DNA of 27,700 bases, from the NCBI GenBank assembly GCA_041493205.1, contig JBGPYM010000010.1:1-27700 (forward strand), given 5' to 3'. Both the position numbers and the translations under genes were made by a program. Shown in pieces: positions 16,524-24,805 of this stretch; positions within the stretch are counted from its first letter, which is position 1; the number at the start of each line of letters is the position of its first letter. Source of the stretch: JBGPYM01 sp041493205. Its GTDB lineage: Bacteria > Bacteroidota > Ignavibacteria > UBA10030 > UBA6906. A model generated the notes under the pieces. That model was not told the DNA's origin. It did no database searches and saw only the letters and a program-made list of their open reading frames with translations.

Positions 16524-18037
16524 GCGCAACCGTCCGCATTCGACTCGAGCCGCTCGGCGCATCCTTCGAGGCGCCGCGGGGGGTTGCGTTGCAGGACATT
16601 CTCCCGGAGTACGGCGTTGAATTTCCTTGCGGCGGACAGGCACAGTGCAAAGGATGCCGCATCAAGGTCCTCTCAGGCAACATTCCCCTCACTCCCGGGC
16701 AAGAGCAGATCCTTTCACCGGAAGAGTGTGCAGCCGGCTGGCGTCTGGCCTGCCGCTCGACCGCCGGGAACGATCTGACGATCGAACTGGCGCAATGGGA
16801 GGCGGTGATCCTTGCCGACGAATCGACGTTCGCCTTCACACCGCGTGAGGGACTCGGAATCGCCGTTGATGTCGGAACGACCACCCTCGCCGCCCAGATC
16901 CTCGACCTCGCGACGGGCAATGTTCTTGCTGTGCGCACCGCGTTGAACGCGCAGGCAAAGCACGGTGCCGACATCATGAGCAGGATCGGATTCGCGGTTG
17001 CCGGGAAAGGCCTTGCCGTTCTCACCGGGTTGATCCGGGAAGAGATCGGAAGAATGGCGGAGGAACTCCTTCGTGAATCAGGGAGGGAGCGGGGGACCCT
17101 CAGGGAGATTGTGCTTGTGGGGAATACCGCGATGCACCATCTCTTCAGCGGCATCGATTGCACTCCCCTCTCCCGCTATCCTTTTGAGCCCGAACGGGAC
17201 GGGCTCATGACCTTCACTTCCCGGGATCTTGGGTGGACCCTCGGTGCCACCCCATCCATCCGGTTTTTGCCGTGCCTGGGAGGATTTGTCGGCAGCGACA
17301 TACTCGCCGGTGTGATTGCGACAAATCTGTACCGAAGCAGCGAGCCGGTCTGCCTTATTGATCTCGGGACGAACGGGGAAATAGTCATCGGTGCAGGAGG
17401 ACGCCTGCTCTGTTGTTCGACCGCGGCCGGTCCTGCATTTGAGGGAGCCCGGATCTCGATGGGGATGCGTGCGGTGACGGGAGCGATTGCCGAAGTACAG
17501 CGCGACGGGAATCAGATCGTCTGCAGGACGTTCGGTAACGGCACGCCCCGGGGGATTTGTGGTAGCGGACTTGTCGATGCAGCCGCCGTGCTGCTCGATC
17601 TTGACCGGGTGTCGTTCCGGGGAAGAATTGCGGGGGGCGGAGAGCCCATCGTGCTTGCAGGAGAGGTTGCGCTCACGCAGACAGACATCCGGGAGCTTCA
17701 ACTTGCCAAGGGGGCGATCGCTGCGGGAATCAGGATACTTCTCAGGGAGCTGCAACTTGAGCAGGGCGATATCCGGACCGTGTACCTGGCGGGAGCGTTC
17801 GGCAACTACGTGAAGAAGGCAAGCGCGCACCGGATCGGGCTGCTTCCCTTCTCACCTGATACGATTACTTCATCCGGCAACACGGCGCTGCGCGGTGCGA
17901 AACGCATGTTGTTTGACGATGCGGATTCTGTCGAAGCCCTCGCAGGTCGCATCGAACACATCTCCCTCCACGCTCACCGCGACTTCCAGGACATCTACGT
18001 TGATGAGATGTCTTTCCCCCGGGCTTCAAAACAATAA
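16520..18037 (+). CDS. RACo-type ASKHA reductive activator of corrinoid proteins ([2Fe-2S], DUF4445)
   Basis: A 505-residue protein. Residues 1-~90 are a [2Fe-2S] ferredoxin domain with Cys37, Cys43, Cys46 and Cys78 (C-x5-C-x2-C-x31-C, in FPCGGQAQCKGC and LACRS). From ~115 the ASKHA ATPase region has the phosphate motifs VDVGTTT and IDLGTNGE, with FEGARISMG, GICGSGLVD and LAGAFGNY in the DUF4445 region. By knowledge of RACo it couples ATP hydrolysis to transfer of an electron that rescues inactive Co(II) corrinoid back to Co(I). It therefore services the corrinoid protein of this operon. The start ATG overlaps the DUF1638 stop (ATGA). Size and domain order are standard for short RACo proteins. 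Confidence 0.93.
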   Translation: MSATVRIRLEPLGASFEAPRGVALQDILPEYGVEFPCGGQAQCKGCRIKVLSGNIPLTPGQEQILSPEECAAGWRLACRSTAGNDLTIELAQWEAVILADESTFAFTPREGLGIAVDVGTTTLAAQILDLATGNVLAVRTALNAQAKHGADIMSRIGFAVAGKGLAVLTGLIREEIGRMAEELLRESGRERGTLREIVLVGNTAMHHLFSGIDCTPLSRYPFEPERDGLMTFTSRDLGWTLGATPSIRFLPCLGGFVGSDILAGVIATNLYRSSEPVCLIDLGTNGEIVIGAGGRLLCCSTAAGPAFEGARISMGMRAVTGAIAEVQRDGNQIVCRTFGNGTPRGICGSGLVDAAAVLLDLDRVSFRGRIAGGGEPIVLAGEVALTQTDIRELQLAKGAIAAGIRILLRELQLEQGDIRTVYLAGAFGNYVKKASAHRIGLLPFSPDTITSSGNTALRGAKRMLFDDADSVEALAGRIEHISLHAHRDFQDIYVDEMSFPRASKQ

Positions 18038-18058
18038 TTTGTTAGAAGGGATTCTCCT

Positions 18059-18463
18059 ATGGCAGAAAACAAGACCAAACCGACAAGAAGCAGTGTGACA
18101 GCCTACTTGAACAAAATCAAAGACAGGCAATTGCGAGACGACTGTTTTGCCATTCTCGAAATGATGCAAAAAGTTTCGAAACTCGAACCTGTGATGTGGG
18201 GAAGCGCAATAATCGGCTTTGGAACATATCACTATGTCTACGAGAGTGGAAGAGAGGGAGATATGGTAGTTATCGGCTTTTCACCGAGGAAACAGAACAT
18301 CAGCATCTATTTGAAGGGCGGGCTAAAACCAATTGACGCTGAGCTTTCGCAGTTGGGGAAGTACACAACAGGCAAAGGATGCCTTTATATCAAGTCGCTC
18401 AGCGATGTAAACGCAGGTGTTCTAAAAAAAGTCTTTGCGAAGGCATTTAAGGGATCACAATGA
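18059..18463 (+). CDS. DUF1801 domain protein (YdhG-like), GC-poor
   Basis: A 134-residue small cytoplasmic protein of the DUF1801 family: TAYLNKIKDRQLRDDCFAILEMM, VMWGSAIIGFG, the central GFSPRKQNISIYL, and the C-terminal GKGCLYIKSLSDVN...VLKKVF. Its function is not known; the fold is shared with YdhG/frataxin-like proteins. GAAGGG lies 8 nt before the ATG. Base composition is visibly lower in GC than the corrinoid operon just upstream, and a GTTAGAA heptamer (18041-18047), close to an integron core site, lies directly before it. This hints at arrival as a cassette or other mobile unit. It is convergent with the lyase gene and probably not part of the corrinoid operon, despite the 21-bp gap. 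Confidence 0.8.
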   Translation: MAENKTKPTRSSVTAYLNKIKDRQLRDDCFAILEMMQKVSKLEPVMWGSAIIGFGTYHYVYESGREGDMVVIGFSPRKQNISIYLKGGLKPIDAELSQLGKYTTGKGCLYIKSLSDVNAGVLKKVFAKAFKGSQ

Positions 18464-18607
18464 AATATCGCGCACACGGCCTGACAATCCACCGAATACC
18501 TCTGCAGCGCCGGCAAACACCCCTCAAGCAGTCCGCGTAGCCATCCAACGGGTGGCGGCTCACCTGCGCCTGATGGACGTCTCAGTCCTCTAATCCTGTG
18601 CTAACCG

Positions 18608-21600
18608 CTACTCCCCAAACAGGAGTACACCGATGGTCCCGATGTCCCACCAGGACTGATTCTGCGCGTAACCAGCCCAGATGTGCTGATTCTTTCGGTA
18701 TGTTGTCCCGTCGTTGTCACTGATGGCAAGATCGAATCCGAGCGCACTCCCGGGTGCCGGAGGTTTGAGCCTCAAGGCCCCCAGCGGGTACCTGCAGATA
18801 AGGGCGTAACCTTTCTCCGTCTTGCAGAAGAATGTTTCTGCACGCGGGACGAGGAGCACCTTTGGAAGGGTGGGCCCTCCCGCGCCCCCTCCACGCCAGA
18901 GCTCCGCACTGAATTCCGTCAGCCGGTACTCGGCCATCGAAAGATGCCGGAAGAGTCCCGGCGTTGGCGGGTCACTCCTCTGGTCCGATCCCCTCCTCGT
19001 GTCAAAGATCACCTCCATGCAGTCGGTATCCCACGGATAGCTCATCATCGGGAAGTTCCAGTGGGTGACGAGAGAATCGTCGGCGACGTCGGCGCCCACG
19101 TAGAGGTAAGAACTGTCATACATGATCGCCACGGTCGCAGAGAGATCCGCCTTTCCCTTCCATAGCTGGTTGCCGAGGAGAAGCCGCGAGATCTGGGATG
19201 ATGAATCAATGCTCACTGGTCGTTCCCGGTTCCACCCGCGCCACGTGCCGTCGAGTGAAGGAGGGGTCGTGGCCCTGTGTGCAACGGCGACGTACAGGTC
19301 TGTCTCAGCGGTTTCCGCATATCCGCCTGTCCGGATGCTGACCCTCACGGGATAGCATTGCGATGACCGCCACGTCCCGGCAAACCTCCACCGGAAGTCC
19401 ACATGCGCCTTCCCAAACCCGCGCACGCGGAGCGTTCGCACGATATCTCCCTCAACGATCCACCCATCACTCCGCTGCACTGCCACCTGCACCTCGCGGT
19501 CATCTGCAGTTACATTGCACACTTCGACCCGGAGCAATTCTCGCGAAAGGTTCGGCACGAAGGTTCTGGTCGTTACGGGCGGTTTGACTGTGAACGACGC
19601 ATTCTGTGTGATGCCACCGAAGCGCATTGCCAGTGCTTGTGAGGCAGGCGGAACGTCGGACGGTAGCTGCATGACAACCTGGAGCAGGCGAGATCCCCCG
19701 GGGGGCACTGTGCAGCTTTCTGCTGCAACAAATGTCATACGCTTTGCATCAATCTGGAATCGCTCCGGACTAATCCTCCGAGTCATGGATCCCTTATGGA
19801 GCGCACGGAGATTCACAACGCCCCCCCACCAATCGCCCTGGCTCCGGACGAGCGATTCCCACCCGTCGGCAGGCCCTACGCTGAGTCTTCCCCGCAGCGC
19901 GGTCCTGCCGGTGTTCCAGACCCGGACTCCCACCGTACTGGTCAGGCCGGCAAACAGAGCCCGGTGCGCCGGGCCTGGCAACTCGAGGAAGGGATGATTG
20001 GATGACGATACCAGGATGAACTCAGCTTTTCTGCGAAATGCCTTCTCTTTGCCGTTCAGCACGACCTTTTTCACCCCGGGTGCCCACACCTTAATCAATG
20101 GAAAATTCTCCGTGCAGTCGAGCATCAGCGTTGTGCCTTGCCATCGGGATTCGAAGGCCGAGAGAAGGGAGGGGGATGATAGGAGCGTTACGTTGCCATC
20201 GCGAACTTCTTTGATATTGAAACCCGAAAGGAGGGTCGGTCGCCCACCGGTGCGGCGGACGAGCGTCCAGGATTCGCCAGCTGAATCAGCCACAATCCGA
20301 TCTATACAATCCGTCAAGACAATCCGATACGCGCCATCAGCCGCGTCTCGCGATAACGAAAGGACATGCGCTGTCTCACGCCATGCATGGATCAGATGTG
20401 CAAATCGCGTCCGGGCTTCGTGTCGCCGGCTCATCACCATTGGAAGGGGACTCCGGTCCGCAACCATCTGCTTGTAGAATCCGCCCCGGGGAGGCGTCAT
20501 GGCGGTAAAGAGGCGTGTGCCCGGCTCGCCTATGCCTAATACGGTCAGCTTTTCGCCGCCGGAAGCTTCAAAAACAGCCTGCCATCCGCTATCGACAGCT
20601 CCCGACCGAACATCTCTCAACTGGTCGTATCCGGGGTAGCGGGGCTCCGGACCAAACAGCGTATCGGGCTCTGCGCGGAGATTGACGCCCGTCACGGCGA
20701 CTTGCCCCATGGCGTGCAGCGGCCAGTCGAAGGTTCTCGGCTCGTCAGAGACTGCATCAAACAGGTCGAGCGCGTAGTCGCCTGCCTGGATAACCGTCCT
20801 GGTGAGTGCGGTTCCGGGATAAACGGTTTCCGACCTGCCGGCTGCTACCTGGAGTCCGGGAAGGGCACCGTAAAATACGGGCTCTCCGTTTGCCCACGAC
20901 TGACTTGTCTGATCCACCACAAGCGTGTTGTGTGCAATGGTCTGCCGGTACCAAAGCTGGAGGTTGGGATTGAAATACGATTCGTTCAGGGGATCCACGA
21001 TCCAGTTCAGGCCGCGCGCGTAATAGCCGATCTGCAGCCTGTCCGGATGCCCGTGTTCGCCCCCCATAATTCCGTAATCGAGATACAAATATCGCCGCGA
21101 GGGGCCGGAGCCGTTACGCAGTGCGGCAAACCCGGTACCCGTGAGGTGTGTACTTGTCCCGGGGTAGAAGTCTGCCGTGTCTCGTGGGATCTCCGCCACC
21201 AGATTGAACATGGTGATGGGCGATCGTGACCTGCCGAGCGCGGACGTTTCCCCGGCCACCTGCGCCCCGCGATTCTTTCCGGCCAATGCGATCAGTGCAG
21301 CGTAGCGCCAGTCGCCGTACACCGCGTACCCCACCTCATAGAATGAGGCATACTCGATCAGATTTCCGCCGCCGCTGTCCTTGCTACGCGGAAACTCGAG
21401 GTTCGGCAGAATCACGTCGAACGGGGCGTCAAACATTGCCTTCATGCTTCTCCCGGCCTTCACCATGTGATAAAGATCCAGGCCGTTGTGTCGCGCCATC
21501 TCGGCCAGATGGATCATCCCCCGGAGGGCGACAAAATGATAGCCCGACCATTCGGGCCAGAATCCGCTTTCGGGAAGGGCTGATCCGAGCTGCCATGAGA

Positions 21601-22408
21601 AACCGTATTGTCCTTCAAGGGCAAAATCTATGAGGTCCTGTTCTCCATAGAGAAATCCGACGGCCGCAGAGACGTTGTTATACCAGAGCTGCCTGTTCGA
21701 GGCCGTCTCCGGAAATCGCTGCGTAATCCTTGCCAGAGGAATGAAGAGCTGATCCTTGAGCATTGCCCGGTCTACGTCGGTAAAACCAGGGTAATTGTAG
21801 AGGAGGTCATATCCGTACGCCATGTCCACGCCCCAGAAGGACTCCGAGAGCGTACCAAAAAAAACGTGTGCGGGACCCAGAATGGTGTTGTCGGTCGGGT
21901 ATCGGAGGTACAGTTCCGCAAATTGCAGAAGAATACCTCTCCCTGCGTCCGCATAACGCTCGTCACCCTCGAGCTGATACAGTATGCCCATCCAGACGAG
22001 GTGCGTGGCCAGTTCCCTGTTATACCATCCAGCCCAGGACGCATCGTATTTTCCTCCCGCATACGATTCACTTGTATCCCGGGGGCACCGGTGCCGGAAA
22101 GGGCTAAATTCCTCGTAGAGAAGCTCTACATCATGTTCAGGACAGGTGTACATTTTGTATTGGTATGTCTGCTTGATCGGCGAGACGTAGATGGGCCCGT
22201 GGTCGATGAACGCATTGACGATCACCTTCTGTTCTTCAACGATCGAGCGGTACCAGGCAGACTGGTTCAACCAGGTGCGAGCGCGGGCGCAATCGGCCGA
22301 ATCGGCCAGTAGGCGCGGGTGGGATGCGATCCCATGAAGGGGCTGGCCTACAACACGCGGGCGGGAAAACGGCATCAGCACGACAAACATTAACATCAGG
22401 TAGCGCAT
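18608..22408 (-). CDS. Large secreted heparinase II/III-like polysaccharide lyase with C-terminal CBM9-like domain
   Basis: A 1266-residue protein. After a signal peptide (MRYLMLMFVVLMPF...VVGQ), residues ~25-420 form an alpha/alpha-toroid with WYNNVSAAVGFLYG and GFWPEWSGYHFVALRGM. The heparinase II/III beta domain follows, with the signature GEHGHPDRLQIGYYARG (His452, His454) and IAHNTLVVDQ. Residues ~800-1080 are repeated beta-sandwich regions, and ~1085-1266 is a CBM9-like domain (PPSLDGTWRGWNRE...YLYVGADVADDSL...DTDCMEVIFD). By family knowledge it cleaves uronic acid-containing polysaccharides by beta-elimination; the substrate is not determined. The start at 22408 is chosen because it gives the signal peptide; ATGs further upstream would not, and the promoter at 22489-22517 allows it. 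It is a single-gene unit. Confidence 0.85.
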   Translation of the reverse strand: MRYLMLMFVVLMPFSRPRVVGQPLHGIASHPRLLADSADCARARTWLNQSAWYRSIVEEQKVIVNAFIDHGPIYVSPIKQTYQYKMYTCPEHDVELLYEEFSPFRHRCPRDTSESYAGGKYDASWAGWYNRELATHLVWMGILYQLEGDERYADAGRGILLQFAELYLRYPTDNTILGPAHVFFGTLSESFWGVDMAYGYDLLYNYPGFTDVDRAMLKDQLFIPLARITQRFPETASNRQLWYNNVSAAVGFLYGEQDLIDFALEGQYGFSWQLGSALPESGFWPEWSGYHFVALRGMIHLAEMARHNGLDLYHMVKAGRSMKAMFDAPFDVILPNLEFPRSKDSGGGNLIEYASFYEVGYAVYGDWRYAALIALAGKNRGAQVAGETSALGRSRSPITMFNLVAEIPRDTADFYPGTSTHLTGTGFAALRNGSGPSRRYLYLDYGIMGGEHGHPDRLQIGYYARGLNWIVDPLNESYFNPNLQLWYRQTIAHNTLVVDQTSQSWANGEPVFYGALPGLQVAAGRSETVYPGTALTRTVIQAGDYALDLFDAVSDEPRTFDWPLHAMGQVAVTGVNLRAEPDTLFGPEPRYPGYDQLRDVRSGAVDSGWQAVFEASGGEKLTVLGIGEPGTRLFTAMTPPRGGFYKQMVADRSPLPMVMSRRHEARTRFAHLIHAWRETAHVLSLSRDAADGAYRIVLTDCIDRIVADSAGESWTLVRRTGGRPTLLSGFNIKEVRDGNVTLLSSPSLLSAFESRWQGTTLMLDCTENFPLIKVWAPGVKKVVLNGKEKAFRRKAEFILVSSSNHPFLELPGPAHRALFAGLTSTVGVRVWNTGRTALRGRLSVGPADGWESLVRSQGDWWGGVVNLRALHKGSMTRRISPERFQIDAKRMTFVAAESCTVPPGGSRLLQVVMQLPSDVPPASQALAMRFGGITQNASFTVKPPVTTRTFVPNLSRELLRVEVCNVTADDREVQVAVQRSDGWIVEGDIVRTLRVRGFGKAHVDFRWRFAGTWRSSQCYPVRVSIRTGGYAETAETDLYVAVAHRATTPPSLDGTWRGWNRERPVSIDSSSQISRLLLGNQLWKGKADLSATVAIMYDSSYLYVGADVADDSLVTHWNFPMMSYPWDTDCMEVIFDTRRGSDQRSDPPTPGLFRHLSMAEYRLTEFSAELWRGGGAGGPTLPKVLLVPRAETFFCKTEKGYALICRYPLGALRLKPPAPGSALGFDLAISDNDGTTYRKNQHIWAGYAQNQSWWDIGTIGVLLFGE

Positions 22409-22488
22409 GGCACGTTGAGGAGTGTGGGCAGAAGTGCGGACGGAATGGGGGAGAGCGGAGTGAAACGCGGCGCCCCTCACCCATTGAA

Positions 22489-22517
22489 AGTATAGAGACT
22501 GCTCTCCCAAGAGTCAA
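22489..22517 (-). promoter_or_regulatory. Sigma70-type promoter of the polysaccharide lyase gene
   Basis: Minus-strand TTGACT (22512-22517), 17-bp spacer, TATACT (22489-22494). It predicts a ~74-nt leader before the ATG at 22408. Confidence 0.7.
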
Positions 22518-22579
22518 GTATCTCGTACAGGCTCACCTCTCTCATGTGTTCACCCGTTATCGCACAATGGACTCCGGGC

Positions 22580-22834
22580 ATGCTCATTGCTGCGTTCAGG
22601 GTCGCGCAGAACTTCCCGAACCCGTTCAATCCAGCCACTACCATCACATACGAGTTGCCCGGACCGTCGCACGTGAGCCTGATTGTGTATGACATGCTTG
22701 GACGACAGGTGGCGATCCTGGTGAACGGGAGGGGGGAGTTCAGAAGGTCAAATTCGATGGGTCAAATCTTGCAAGTGGCGAATATTTCTATCGATTGCAG
22801 GCAGGATCGTACGTGGAGAACATAAAGCTCATAA
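22580..22834 (+). pseudogene. Remnant of a T9SS-secreted protein: frameshifted C-terminal sorting domain
   Basis: The first frame encodes QNFPNPFNPATTITYELP and then VSLIVYDMLGRQVAILVNG, the classic start of a type IX secretion C-terminal sorting domain. The domain continues in another frame from 22738 (VQKVKFDGSNLASGEYFYRLQAG, then SYVENIKLI), with the shift inside the G-run at 22727-22737. No N-terminal body of the protein is present upstream, where the lyase promoter lies. The C-terminus is broken off after KLI exactly where the attC sequence begins. I therefore read it as a decayed fragment, not a working gene. It is the best indicator of host phylum in the window. Confidence 0.85.
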
Positions 22835-22991
22835 CGAATAGCGTTAAGCTGCGGCGACGACGCTTTCAGTCCTCTACCGCAGGTACCTACACGTGCAAAC
22901 CTCTTACAAATGACGCATGTCTTGAACCCAGCTCAACACTGGCCCAAACACTACCACCGGTGGTTCCATCAGGTTCAACGCGTTGTTAGGG
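22829..22991 (-). repeat. Integron attC site A (distal, after the lipoprotein cassette)
   Basis: 163 bp. Read on the minus strand it has R'' CCCTAAC (22985-22991), an L'' region, a long variable loop, L' with CCGCAGCTT, a 10-bp spacer, and R' at 22829-22835 (GTTATGA). R' departs from GTTRRRY and its outer bases belong to the broken T9SS gene, as expected for the last site of an array. Right-half L'' is AACCTGATGG, slightly diverged from the other two copies. Confidence 0.82.
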
Positions 22992-23063
22992 GGCTGGAGT
23001 TCACGAATCTGATCTCCAATTCTTGGACCAATTAATGGGGCGCGGAACCGATTGCCGTGTAAA

Positions 23064-23963
23064 TCATGGCCTGACAGTTGAGAGCACGAGATCCGTGGCG
23101 TGCATTACCCGATGATAATTACACCAGGTGTCCTCAAACGCATACCTCAGTAACCCGTAACCGTTAGCAAAAGTGAATGTCGCAGAGTCAGTGCATCCAG
23201 GAGTCGGAGTAATCGAGAAGACCGACGTGTCGGTGCCGACGAGACAATAGCGCCATACCGCCAGCCGGGTGAGCTTTCCATGCCACTTGCTGGAAGTTGG
23301 AAAAGAGTAAATGATGGAGTCTGCAGTGATCGTAATTGACGCGGACGTTGTATCGACACTATACCCGCGCAAGTAGGGTTGAATAATTACGGAATCCTGT
23401 TCTATGTCCAGGAGCTGAAGAGTTGTAGTCGCGCCATTCATCGCTTTGGATATTATGGACCAGGTGTGGACGCCCCAGGCATCCCCGACATCGGAAAGTG
23501 AATAATACCAATATCCCGTGTGGTTATAAGTGTACGTGGTTCCCACATTCTCCGGTACGATTAGTTCGTGCGGCATCGTGAATACAGTATCGGGACCGGT
23601 GGCTCTGCCGACGTCGCTGAGGGCGACAATACGCCAATGATACCGAGCGCCATGGGCCAGGCTATCCAGTCTGGCCCTCACCCTCACAAGACTATTCCCT
23701 TGTCCGACATTTTGCCAGGCAGAAGTAATGCCGTAACCGGAATCTGTGCCGCACTCGAATTGGCACATGGTCGCGACCCCATGTGGATTGACACTTCCTT
23801 TGAGCTGGATGCTGCTTGGCGTTAGGATTACGGCTGAATCACAGGAGACGGTCGGTGCATTTCCTCCTGAGGGTGGTGTGGCGGGATTCCAACTGTCCTG
23901 GCACCCAAAGAATACCAGAATGTTCAGGCTTGCGATCAAACCATTCCGATTAAGCTGGTACAT
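23064..23963 (-). CDS. Cassette-encoded lipoprotein with fibronectin III-like domain
   Basis: A 299-residue protein of unknown function. Its N-terminal hydrophobic run ends in VFFGC, a lipobox-like site that would lipidate Cys21. Residues ~38-135 read like an fn3-type domain (GSVNPHG..TMCQFECGTDSGYG and ...RYHWRIVALSDVG), a pattern common in surface proteins. The rest (~135-299) is beta-rich and rich in Ser/Thr, with four Cys residues. It is the only cassette gene oriented with the array: the ATG lies 22 bp after the attC_B core (GTTAGGGGGCG) and the stop 73 bp before attC_A. There is no room for its own promoter upstream, so expression probably depends on Pc or on transcription entering through attC_B. 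Confidence 0.8.
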   Translation of the reverse strand: MYQLNRNGLIASLNILVFFGCQDSWNPATPPSGGNAPTVSCDSAVILTPSSIQLKGSVNPHGVATMCQFECGTDSGYGITSAWQNVGQGNSLVRVRARLDSLAHGARYHWRIVALSDVGRATGPDTVFTMPHELIVPENVGTTYTYNHTGYWYYSLSDVGDAWGVHTWSIISKAMNGATTTLQLLDIEQDSVIIQPYLRGYSVDTTSASITITADSIIYSFPTSSKWHGKLTRLAVWRYCLVGTDTSVFSITPTPGCTDSATFTFANGYGLLRYAFEDTWCNYHRVMHATDLVLSTVRP

Positions 23964-23979
23964 TGTAAATTCTCACGCC

Positions 23980-24144
23980 CCCTAACGGCTGCGGCTAAGC
24001 TGCGGCGACGTGAACATTGAGTACTCCACCGCAGGTACCTTGCCGTGCTATACTTGTATAAAATGACGCATATCTTGAACCCCGCTCAATACCGGCCCGA
24101 ACACCCCCACCGGTAGTTCCGTCAGCTTCAACGCGTTGTTAGGC
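23980..24144 (-). repeat. Integron attC site B (end of the brnT/CopG cassette)
   Basis: 165 bp. On the minus strand: R'' GCCTAAC (24138-24144), spacer, L'' AAGCTGACGG, long loop, L' CCGCAGCTT, 10-bp spacer, R' GTTAGGG (23980-23986). L'' has one extra A compared with L' (AAGCTGACGG against AAGCTGCGG), the extrahelical base that fixes attC orientation. Confidence 0.9.
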
Positions 24145-24158
24145 GACGTTATGGGATA

Positions 24159-24187
24159 TTGACATTGTATACCAAATGTGATATATT
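24159..24187 (+). promoter_or_regulatory. Strong promoter of the brnT/CopG toxin-antitoxin pair
   Basis: TTGACA (24159-24164), 17-bp spacer, TATATT (24182-24187). The start ATG at 24193 lies 5 nt after the -10 box, so transcription would begin at or next to the start codon (leaderless). Confidence 0.75.
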
Positions 24188-24192
24188 CGTCA

Positions 24193-24471
24193 ATGGGTAT
24201 CACCTGGGATCCGGCAAAGGAGCGAAAGCTCCGAGAGGAGCGTAGGATAGAAATTCGAGACGTTGCCCAGCTGATACTTGAAAATAGGTATTTGGACATC
24301 CTTCAGAATCCAAATCGACCGGCACAGATGATCTTCATAGTCCCATATCATGGCTATGTGCATGTGGTACCCTTCGTGGTCGACAAGAATGAGACTATCG
24401 TGCTGAAAACCGTGTTCCCAAGTCGAAGATTTCAACAGATCTATGGAGAAAACCGTGAAAGCAAAACTTAA
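24193..24471 (+). CDS. brnT: BrnT-like (DUF4258-type) toxin of a cassette toxin-antitoxin pair
   Basis: A 92-residue basic protein. The N-terminus GITWDPAKERKLREERRI matches the BrnT style (x-WDPxKxxxN...), followed by the helix EIRDVAQLILENRYLDI and a beta core with IFIVPYHGYVHVVPFVVD and TIVLKTVFPSRRF. BrnT-fold toxins are RelE-like ribonucleases; the activity here is inferred. The ATG at 24193 is preferred over the GTG at 24178 because the promoter's -10 box lies between them. It overlaps the antitoxin gene by 29 bp. The module faces against the cassette direction and uses its own promoter just inside the cassette end. Confidence 0.78.
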   Translation: MGITWDPAKERKLREERRIEIRDVAQLILENRYLDILQNPNRPAQMIFIVPYHGYVHVVPFVVDKNETIVLKTVFPSRRFQQIYGENRESKT

Positions 24472-24754
24472 CGCCACAGAGCGAACGATAGAGCGAACCG
24501 CCGGATCGTATCGACCAGTGCCGGGGAAAGAGCGAAAGAGGATCGAAACAATCCTCGAGCGATCTCGGAAGACTCGAAACATCAACATTCGCATCTCCGA
24601 AACGACTCTCACCGCATTGAAACAGCGATCCGAACAGGAGGGACTGCCATATCAGACTCTGATATCGAGCATACTGCACAAGTATGTCTCAAATCGCCTG
24701 GTTGATCAAGAGGCGATCGCAAAGTCGCTCCGGTATCTACGATCAGCTCAATAG
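24443..24754 (+). CDS. CopG/ribbon-helix-helix-type antitoxin
   Basis: A 103-residue protein. Residues ~50-85 contain the ribbon-helix-helix-like NINIRISETTLTALKQRSEQEGLPYQTLISSILHKYV, the standard core of CopG-family antitoxins that pair with BrnT-like toxins. The N-terminal half is charged and probably binds the toxin. Such proteins neutralise the toxin and repress the shared promoter. The gene overlaps the toxin gene by 29 bp, so they are translationally coupled. Its stop lies ~50 bp before attC_C. Confidence 0.85.
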   Translation: MEKTVKAKLNATERTIERTAGSYRPVPGKERKRIETILERSRKTRNINIRISETTLTALKQRSEQEGLPYQTLISSILHKYVSNRLVDQEAIAKSLRYLRSAQ

Positions 24755-24805
24755 CCAGCATTGCACCCCTCCCCAGCGTCTCACCAGTATTCGGTCGGCT
24801 ACGTC

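Noticed and set aside
22544..22594. Plus-strand ATG giving a small intact protein with the T9SS domain
   Set aside because: The domain is frameshifted and has no protein body; the ATG lies next to the divergent lyase promoter and is probably fortuitous.
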